From assembly GCA_026692885.1 (NCBI GenBank), contig JAPLNJ010000721.1, positions 1-30,082 of the forward strand: a DNA stretch of 30,082 bases, written 5' to 3'. Positions 11,303 through 19,900 of this stretch are shown piece after piece. How positions within the stretch are numbered: the stretch's first letter is position 1; each line of letters begins with the position of its first letter. The translations under genes and the position numbers were made by a program. The notes under the pieces are model-generated. The model was not told the DNA's origin. It did no database searches and saw nothing but the letters and a program-made list of their open reading frames with translations. This DNA is from Planctomycetota bacterium. Lineage in GTDB: Bacteria; Planctomycetota; Planctomycetia; Pirellulales; Pirellulaceae.

Positions 11303-11389
11303 TCGGGTGGGCCAAGTACTCGCGGCCCACCAATTCTAAGGAACTGGCCTGGCTGGCTATGGTGGGCCCCGCGTACTTGGCCCACCCGA
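11303..11389. repeat. Inverted repeat with 30-bp arms between convergent genes
   Basis: The arms 11303-11332 and 11360-11389 are reverse complements with 28 of 30 matches around a 27-nt loop. The element fills most of the 142-bp gap between the kinase stop (11255) and the C-terminus of the giant gene (11398). In RNA it would form a very stable stem on either strand, so it could act as a bidirectional barrier to transcription, although no U-tract follows. It shares the tggtgggc/gcccacc core with the hairpin at 2772-2796. Confidence 0.8.
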
Positions 11390-11397
11390 CGATTGCT

Positions 11398-13506
11398 TCA
11401 CAGCCTCTCCGCGACGTCTTGGGCAAGCAGCGACAGCCAGTCGTCGTCCGACTCCCACCGCAGCGAGCTGAAGGCCTCGCCCAGCATGCGTTCGGACTGG
11501 TCTCTGATCACGTCAGGATACCAGGCGTCTGCGATCCTTCCGCCATCGTCCGGCACCGTGGGTAGGACGAGCCCCATCGGCCGCCTGGTCAGACTCGATG
11601 CTTCCCACGACGCGACGGTGGGAAAACGGGGTGAGCCGGTCGGCGTCCCAATCGGCTGGTGAAGGCTCCCGTCGGCCACGCGATCGGGAGACGCGTCAGT
11701 CAGCAGCACGGGCGAATTCGACGGATGGCGGTCAATCGGCTGGGCCTCACCCTCGCCCGAAACGCGATACCCGTTCAAATAGTTGATCACCGTCAGCGCA
11801 TCCACGGGTGTAATGAACCCGTCGCCGGAGGGATCGAAGTAGGGCGCGTCAGAGTCGGCGGGGCGGTCCGCCGGCAAACGTCCCCGCGCATCGCGCAGCG
11901 TGGCACTGTTCAATTCGCTAATCAGCCTCAGGACATCCAGCGGAGCCACCTTCCCGTCCTGATCGACGTCCAGGGGATCCCGCCCATTGCACCAGGGAGA
12001 GGGGTTGGCCGCCACCAGAATCTGTAACGTCTGTCGAAGACTGAGTTGTCCACGATCGGTCGCCGTCACCTCCACGCTGACACGAGCGGCTAGATCCCGA
12101 TCCAGACTCTGGCCGGCCTTGAGCTTCAGGTGTCGGCCGACCACTTCGAAACGGTTATCGCTGACGGCAAACGCCGCCGTGTCGCCCGCGTCCGGATCGA
12201 CTGCCGACAGCCACCCAATTCCTGCGCCCGTCAGATGCTCGTCTACCGTAGCGGGGTCCAAGGCTATCGAGGTCGGCGTTTCATTGACGTCGATCACGAG
12301 AATGGTGAAGGCCTTGGTCAAGTTCAAGCCGCCCGCATCGGTCGCCGTGATGTTCAGGCTGACGCTTGGTGCCGTCTCGAAATCGAGCGTTTGGCCCGCC
12401 TTGAGTTTCAGCTGGCTGCTCACGATTTCGAACCGGCTGTCACTGACCGTCAGTGTGTGCGTGTCGCCCGGGTTGGGATCGGTCACTGCAACGGAGCCCA
12501 CCGGTGCGCTGGCGGTCTGCTCCGCCAGCGTGTTTCCGGACAGGGTGATGTCCGTCGGAGCGACGTTCACATTGGTCACGACGATCGAGAACGGTTTCGT
12601 CAGTTCGAGCCCACCAGCATCTTGCGCTAGGATATTCAGGCTGACGCTTGGCGCGGTATGAAAATCGAGACTCTGGCCCGCCTTGAGTTTCAACTGGCCG
12701 CCCACGATTTCGAATCGGCTGTCGCTGACCGTCAGCGCGTGGGTGTCCCCCGCGTCGGGATCCGAGACAGTAACGTTGCCGATGATCGCGCCGGGAGCGT
12801 TCTCCGCAACGACATTGGCCGACAGCGTGATGTTCGTGGGCGCCTCGTTGACGTTCGTCACGAGAACGGTGAAGGTCTTCGTCAAGTTCAAGCCACCCGC
12901 GTCGGTGGCCGTGATGTTCAGGCCGACGCTCGCTGCCGTCTCGAAATCGAGCGATTGGCCCGCCTTGAGTTTCAGCTGGCCGCCCACGATTTCGAATCGG
13001 CTGTCGCTGACCGTTAGCGTGTGGGTGTCTCCAGCGTCGGGATCCGAGACGGTGACGTTGCCGATAGCCGCGCCGGCAGCGTTCTCCGCAACGACATTGG
13101 CCGACAGCCCGATGTTCGTAGGCGCCTCATTGACGTTCGTCACGAGGACCGTGAAGGCCTTGGTCAAGTTCAAGCCGCCCGCGTCGGTGGCCGTGATGTT
13201 CAAGCTGATACTCGGTCCCGTCTCGAAATCAAGCGATTGGCCCGCCTTGAGTTTCAGCTGGCCGCCCACGATTTCGAACCGGCTGTCGCTGACCGTGCGC
13301 GTGTGGGTTTCTCCGGCGTCGGGATCCGAGTCGGTGACGTGGCCGAGGGCCGCGCCGGGAGTGCTTTCAGCGACGGTGTTGGCCGACAACCCGATGTTCG
13401 TCGGCGCCTCATAGACGTTCGGAACGAGAACGGTAATGGCCATCGACAAGTTCAAGCCGCTCGCGTCGGGGGACGTGATATTCAAGCTGATACTCGCTGC
13501 CGACAC
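11398..13506 (-). CDS. Downstream part of the giant protein after the TAG: cadherin-like repeats, dockerin, acidic tail
   Basis: This frame is exactly in register with the giant frame upstream; only TAG at 13528-13530 separates them. Seven further codons (AGQSLDF) lie between the stop and the GTG at 13506, the first possible re-start, giving 702 residues. It contains the rest of cadherin-like repeat 2, repeats 3-7, the dockerin pair (DVDQDGKVAPLDVLRLI and DPSGDGFITPVDALTVI) and a tail of about 135 residues ending WESDDDWLSLLAQDVAERL. It has no signal peptide, so if made alone from 13506 it would stay in the cytoplasm. I see no ribosome-binding site. It is best read as the C-terminal part of a gene broken by a nonsense mutation, or joined by readthrough. 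Losing it would remove the dockerin from the giant protein. Confidence 0.8.
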   Translation of the reverse strand: MSAASISLNITSPDASGLNLSMAITVLVPNVYEAPTNIGLSANTVAESTPGAALGHVTDSDPDAGETHTRTVSDSRFEIVGGQLKLKAGQSLDFETGPSISLNITATDAGGLNLTKAFTVLVTNVNEAPTNIGLSANVVAENAAGAAIGNVTVSDPDAGDTHTLTVSDSRFEIVGGQLKLKAGQSLDFETAASVGLNITATDAGGLNLTKTFTVLVTNVNEAPTNITLSANVVAENAPGAIIGNVTVSDPDAGDTHALTVSDSRFEIVGGQLKLKAGQSLDFHTAPSVSLNILAQDAGGLELTKPFSIVVTNVNVAPTDITLSGNTLAEQTASAPVGSVAVTDPNPGDTHTLTVSDSRFEIVSSQLKLKAGQTLDFETAPSVSLNITATDAGGLNLTKAFTILVIDVNETPTSIALDPATVDEHLTGAGIGWLSAVDPDAGDTAAFAVSDNRFEVVGRHLKLKAGQSLDRDLAARVSVEVTATDRGQLSLRQTLQILVAANPSPWCNGRDPLDVDQDGKVAPLDVLRLISELNSATLRDARGRLPADRPADSDAPYFDPSGDGFITPVDALTVINYLNGYRVSGEGEAQPIDRHPSNSPVLLTDASPDRVADGSLHQPIGTPTGSPRFPTVASWEASSLTRRPMGLVLPTVPDDGGRIADAWYPDVIRDQSERMLGEAFSSLRWESDDDWLSLLAQDVAERL
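11770..11994 (-). other. Type I dockerin-like pair
   Basis: Two F-hand calcium loops are separated by a linker of about 25 residues. The first is DVDQDGKVAPLDVLRLISEL with WCNGRDPL before it, and the second is FDPSGDGFITPVDALTVINY ending in LNG. Asp/Asn at loop positions 1, 3 and 5 and the following hydrophobic helix are intact in both. This matches planctomycete dockerins found near the C-termini of very large proteins. Its cohesin partner is unknown. Confidence 0.88.
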
Positions 13507-13968
13507 GAAATCGAGCGATTGGCCCGCCTAGAGTTTCAGTTGGCCGACCACGATTTCGAATCGGCTGTCGCTGACCGTCAGCGTGTGGGTATCCCCCGTG
13601 TCAGGATCCGAGACGGTGACGTGGCCGATAGCCGCGCCGGGAGCGTTTTCAGCGACCGTGTTGGCCGACAGCCCGATGTTCGTGGGCGCCTCATTGACGT
13701 TCGTCACGAGAACGGTGAAGGCCTTCGTCAAGTTCAAGCCACCCGCGTCGATGGCCGTGATGTTCAGGCTGACGCTCGCTGCCGTCTCAAAATCGAGCGA
13801 TTGGCCCGCCTTGAGTTTCAGCTGGCCGACCACGATTTCGAACCGGACGTCGCTGACCGTCAGCGTGTGGGTATCCCCGGCGTTGGGATCCGCGACGGTG
13901 ACGTGGCCGAGGGCCGCGCCGGCAGCGTTCTCAGCGACCGTGTTGGCCGACAGCGTGATGTTCGTCGG
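11995..13968 (-). repeat. Seven cadherin-like repeats of exactly 282 bp (94 residues)
   Basis: The anchor motif for [11 protein letters not shown] recurs with its plus-strand ttgag/tagag at 13811, 13529, 13247, 12965, 12683, 12401 and 12119, every interval being 282 bp. Unit consensus: P-T-N-I-x-L-S-A-N at the start, [74 protein letters not shown] at the end. These are cadherin/CHDL-type beta domains with DxDA-like calcium-binding acidic residues. Units 3-5 are close to consensus, unit 7 is most diverged, and unit 2 contains the TAG. Confidence 0.92.
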
Positions 13969-16900
13969 CGGAGTGTTGATTTCCTGGACGCCGAAATTGA
14001 TGCTGCTGACCGAATTCATGCCCGACAGCACGACCGTCTGGGTACCGGCCACCAGCGTGTTCGTCAGCACCGAGACGTTATCCGAATCGCCGTTGGCCAC
14101 GGCCAGGTCGATGGTCCCGTTATGATCGATGTCCGCTGCGATCACTGCGAGCGGGAGGCTGGTGGGGAAGTTGGCTTGTCCAAAGTTGGTTGGATCGCTG
14201 AACGTCCCGTCGCCCTTATTGCGCAGTACGGACAGATTTCCCGCGTTCCCGTTGGTGACGACCAGATCCACAGCCCCATCCGCGTCCATATCCGCCGCCG
14301 CCAGGGACGAGGGACCTTTTCCGCCCGAGTAGTTTTTGGCGGCCGCGAACCAGCCGTCACCCTGATTGAGCAGAATCGAAATGTTGTCCGACAAGACATT
14401 GGCGACCGCCAGATCGAGCTTACCATCGGCATTCAAGTCGGCCGCCGCCAGGGCAAACGGCGCGTCGCCGACCGGCAGATTCGCGGCCGCGACAAATCCG
14501 CCATGCTGGTCGTTGATCAGCAGCGTCACATTGTCACTATCGATATTGGCCGCAGCGAGATCTGCGTAGTTGTCGCCATTCAGGTCCACGGCCACGATCG
14601 CCACCGGTGAATCGTCGGTCGTGTAGGTCCGGCGTGTGGGGAAGCTGCCGTGCCCGTCATTGAACAGCACCGTGACACTGTTGCTGGCATCGTTGGCGAT
14701 GGCCAGGTCCAAGTCGCCGTCGTGGTCGAAGTCTCCGGCAGCGATGGAACTGGGACCGATGCCGGTCGCGAAGGATTGCGCCGGTCCGAAACTCCCGTCC
14801 TCGCGGTTGAGCAGGACGGACACGCTGCTGCCATAGGCATTGGTGATTGCCAGGTCAGGCCACAGGTCCCCGTTCAAGTCGGCAGTAACCACCGCGGAAG
14901 CTCCTAACCCGACCGCGATGGTGGCGGTGGTGGCGAACCCGGCCGGCCCGCGATTCGTCAAGATCGAAACCGTGTTGCTGACGCTGTTGGCGACCGCCAG
15001 GTCCGAGCGGCCATCCCGATTGAAATCACTGACCGCGAGTGCCCGCGGACCACCGTCGGCCCGGAGTTCGGTGGTGGTGAACGAGTTGCCCAGCGGGTAG
15101 GTCTGCCGCAGATCGGCCTGCGCGACGATCCGGAGCTGGTAGGTGCCGGCGCCCAAGCTGGGAAATTCGTAAGTCCCGGACTCGTCGACATTGGGTGTGC
15201 CCGGCGCATCGGTGCGGGTCACTGCGGTGGGTTCGTCGACATCCAGTTGGCCGTTGCCATTGACATCCAGGAAGACCGTGATGTTGGCCAACCCGGACTC
15301 GCCCGGATCACGTTTACCATTTCCATTGGTGTCCCGAAACAGCGTTCCGGTGATGCTGTTGCCGGAGACGCCGCCCTCGAACGTGTTGCCAAAGTCGACA
15401 TCCGTGCGAACTTCGCCGGGGCCGAGCGCGATCTGATACCGTCCGTCGCCGGCCGGCGCGGAAAGGGTCCCGCCGCTGGGGACGACCTCGGCCACGCGAT
15501 AGGTCGTCAGGGCCGACAGATTGGTGAAGGCATAGAGGCCGGTGGCGTCCGTCGTACGCGATGGCTCCCCCACGTCCAGCTGCCCATTCTGGTTCAGGTC
15601 CAAGTAGACCACCGCAGCCGGCAGTCCTGGTTCGAAGGACTCCCGCAGTCCGTTGCGATTCACATCCTGGAAAACCCGACCACGAATTTGTCCGGGCGCG
15701 GCCCGGTCGCCGAAGTTCACGGCCGTAGCGACCTCGCCATCGCTCAGTTGCACGACCTGGCTAAAGCCGGGTGTGTTCCACAGCAGGGAGACTTGATTCG
15801 CGCTGCCGTTGGCGACGCCCAGATCCTGATCGCCGTCGCCGTCCAGGTCGGCGAGAACCAGGGCCGTGGGATTCGACCCCGCTGGGAAGCTGACCACCGG
15901 CGCAAAGGGAACGCTGCCGCCCTCCGGCACGATGGCGACTACCAGCGGAGCCGCCAATCGCAATTGGTTGGGATTCAGCTTGCCGCCCGCGGGCGCCGTG
16001 GCCGTACGCTGGGTCTGGGTGACTTGCGCGTCCAGGTGCAGGCCAAAAATCTGTTGTCCTTGCGAGGTCGCCGTAAACTCGATGAAGCCCAACCGGCCGT
16101 AATCGGGCGTCACTCCTTCTGTCGCGGTGAGCGACTTGCCTCCAAAGTTCTCGACGATGCCGGAGTTCTGATCGATGCTGCCAGTAAAACTGGGGTTGTA
16201 GACGAAAATCCCGTTGTGATCCAATCGCACTCCGGTGGATAGTCCCGACTGGTACGTGACATCGATCGCTCCCTGCAGCACGCCCTTGCTGTACGTCGAC
16301 GGGGGCAGGCTGGTCAAGCCCAGCACAAACAGGTCCCGCAGCCAGATCTCAACGTAGTACGTGCTGCCCGTAGCCACACTGCTCAGCGAGGTCGGCAGGG
16401 TCGTGACTTCGATCTGCGGCGTCGGTTGCGCCACGACGACCAACACATACTCCAGTGTCTTGCTGGGCGTTACCGTCACCAGAGACGTGTCGCTAATCGA
16501 CAGGCCTCCTTGGTCCGTCGCCGTCACCGTGATCACGGCCGGGGTCCGATCCTGGATCGCGGTGTAGGAGTGATAGGTAAGCTCCAGCGTGCCGCCCGCC
16601 TGAACCACGGCCTCCACCAGTTGCGAATTGCTGCTGCTGGCCGTGTACGTCAAGCTGTCGCCCGCATCGGGATCGAAGAACACGCTGCTCAGACTGACCG
16701 TTTCCGTGGCGGCGCCATCGGACCGCATGCGGTCGTCGATGCCGCTACCGATGAGCACCGGTGGCTCGTTGAGGTCCGCGACGTGAATCCTGATCGTCGC
16801 CGTCGTCTGCCGGTGCCCGCGGTCCTCGCCGCGGATGGTCAGTACATAGCTGTCCAGAGTCTCGTGATTCAGCGGGGCGGTGACCGTCAGTCGGCCGGTC

Positions 16901-19900
16901 AGGGAATCCAAGGCGAACGTGCCGCCCGTATTCCCCGCGAGCAATGCCAAGGTGACCGTGTCGTCGGCCTCCGGTCCGCTGAACTGCACCGTTCCTACGA
17001 AGGTGCCCAACGCGACGTTCTCATTGACTAGGAAATCCTGATCCGGAATGACCGGCGGCTGATTGTAGGTCAGTTCAAAGGCCCCGATGTCGCTGACCGC
17101 CGCGCCGACCAGGTCGCCATCCTCGGGCCGCCGATAACCGCGTTGATCGAGCGTGATTGCATCGGGATCGCTGCCGCGATCCAGGGCGGGGCTACCCGGT
17201 TGCAGGCCCATGGTCAACGTCGGGCCGCCGTTGTCCTCCAGCGCCCGCAACAAGGGATCCAAGGGAGCGGCCACTGTGCCGACCTGGTCGCCGTTACTGC
17301 CGTGGACGAAACCGGCCGCGCTGCCACGCCGTCCGATCAGGTTGTGCCCCAGCGAGGTGAATGGACCGCTCACGTCCGGGTCGGACTGGGTCGCCGTGTT
17401 CAGGGCCACGATGGTATTCAGGACCTGCGCCGAGGCACCATTGAAGACCCCTCCGCCCAGGCCGGTCGCGGCATTGCCGGCGATCGTCACGTGGGTCAGC
17501 GTCAGCGCCCCCAATTCGTTGTAAATGGCACCACCGTTGAGCACCGCGGTGTTCTGCGTCAAGGTGCTGTTGACCACGGTGACCTCACCCTCCGTGCTCA
17601 GGTACAACGCCCCGCCGTCGAGGTCGGCCAGATTGTGGATGAAGCTGGAGCCGATCACGTTCAGCGGAGTCCCCGGATCGGCGGCGGTGAAGATCGCGCC
17701 TCCCTGCCCCGACGCGTGATTGTCGACGAAGCTGGAGTCGGTGACGGTCAGCTCGCCACCGTTCAGGATGGCTCCGCCGAAGACGGCGTGATTGGCCTGG
17801 AACGTGGTACGTATAATGTCGAGTGTCCCGTCCGCGATGATCGCGCCACCGAACAACTGGGCCGTATTGCCCTGCAGTACGCTGTCCGTGATGGTCAAGA
17901 CGGCGCCGGCCAAATTGTGAATCGCCCCGCCTTGGTCCGCCGTGTTGTTGGATAACCTGCTGCGGGTGACGGTCAGCGAATCGCGATTGTCGATGCCGCC
18001 GCCCACGCCGACGCCGACCGCCGTGTTCGTGTCGACCACGCAGTCGATGAGCACCAGGGAGCCTTGGTTCTCGATCCCGCCACCGTTCTCCGTGGTCCCT
18101 GTCGCACGGCCGCCTTGGATGGTGACGCCAATCAGCGTCAGCGTGGCACCAGGATGTACGTCGAAGACGCGGTCCAAGCTGGCGGCGTCGATGACCGTGG
18201 TGGCCGCTCCGGCGCCCGTGATCGTCAGGCCCCCCGGCGCGATGTCCAAGTCACCCTTGGCCGCGGCGTCTTCGTTGGTGCCCGCGATCGTCAGCTTGTA
18301 CGTCCCGGCCGGCAGCACGATGGCGTCCGGACCCGCCAACGCATTGGCCTCCATGATCGCCGCCCGCAGTGTGATCTCGTTCGCGGCGCCCGTGTTGACC
18401 AGGCCGTTGCCCGGTGTCAGGTCGATTTTGTCCGCCGTGCTGTTGACGGTCAGCAGCGGATCGTCGTCAGTAAGCGTGCCCTGCCCCTGCCCGTCTTGCA
18501 GGTTGGCGTTCACGGGATTGGACAAGTTCACGAAGAACGTCTCCGTGGGCTCATGTTCGAAGTCGCCCACGACCGGCACCACGACCGTCTTGGTCGTCTC
18601 GCCCGCCGCAAAGTGCAAGGTGCCGCCGACCGAGACGAAATCCACTCCGGAAGTGGCCGTGTTGCTCTGGGTGCTGTAGTCGACCCACACCTCCCGGCCG
18701 CTGACCGGCGACAGGGTGATCGTGAACTCCACGTTGGTGTTGCCAACGTCGCCTTCGACGGCCAGCGTGGCGTCGTTGATCGTCAGTTTGGGCAGCGGAT
18801 CGTCGTCGACGATCGTGCCGATGCCTTGGGTCTTCGTGATGCGTGCCCCACTGGCGTTCGACAGCACGAGCGAAAACGTCTCGTTGTCTTCGTTCAGCAC
18901 ATCGCCCAGGACGGAGACCGTGACCGTCTGACTCGTCTGGCCGGGATGGAACGTGAGCGTGCCTGTGGTGGTCTGATAGTCGAGTCCCGCGGTGGCGGTG
19001 CCGGCAACCGTGGTGTATTGGACGGTAACCGGCTGCGGACTGGCGGCCGACAGGTTCACGGTGAATGTGTACGGGGACGCTCCCGCATCCCATTCGGAAG
19101 TCAGCGTCAGGTCATCGATCGCCAGCGTGACGCCCTCACCGAAGTCCTGATCCACCGCGACTTGGCCAGGGTACAAGTTGACGACTTGCTTGCCTGCCTG
19201 CCCGGGAGGCAAGGTCTGTTCCCACCCCGGCGGCAGCACCTGACGCACCAAATAGTCGCCCGGCACGAGAGTTGCAAAACGATAGTTGCCGCCTGCATCG
19301 GTCACCGTGGACGTCTCACCGCCGTCCAGACGCCCGTTGTCGTTGGCGTCCAGGAAGACCGTCCGGCCAGCAAGTCCAAGTTGCTGGAACTCGTTGGCGG
19401 TTACCCGAACTCTGTCGAATCGCTCCCCGGGTTTGGAGTTGTCATACAGGCCCACGCGTCCGTGACTGACCGCACTGGTTGTGAACGTGCTGACCGGCGT
19501 CGTGTCGTCGTTGAGGAATGCGGCATACGTGTCGCCGACCACGTCGATCCGAATTCGTACATCGGTCTGTCCAGGGACAAATAGGCCCGCAACTGGATTG
19601 AAGCCATAGTCCCCGTAGCCGTTCCCACGCACGGCCCAGTCGAGTCCGGTGTATCCACTGAAGCCGCCGCAGGTCACCAGCAGCACGCCGTTGTTTCCGT
19701 TGTCCGAACCGCGAAGCCAAATCCCACCGTCGGCGATGTCCTGGATTTCCACCGTAACGCTGAAGTCCTTGAGGTCGAAAGGCAGACTGGAATACGTCAG
19801 CGGACTGGTGCCAAAGTCCTGGGCGAAGTAGACACCGCCGGACGCTTGCCAATTGCCGATTCCGTTTTCCCACAGCGGCGAAGCACCCGCGTTGAAGTTG

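Noticed and set aside
13528..13530. Genome-wide reassignment of TAG to an amino acid
   Set aside because: The hybrid kinase gene ends in TAG at a natural domain end (11253-11255), and planctomycetes are known to use the standard stops.
13021..14610. 529-codon plus-strand frame over the cadherin-like repeats and propeller
   Set aside because: It is a repetitive antisense reading of the 282-bp repeats and the FG-GAP blades; the minus frame carries all recognisable domains.
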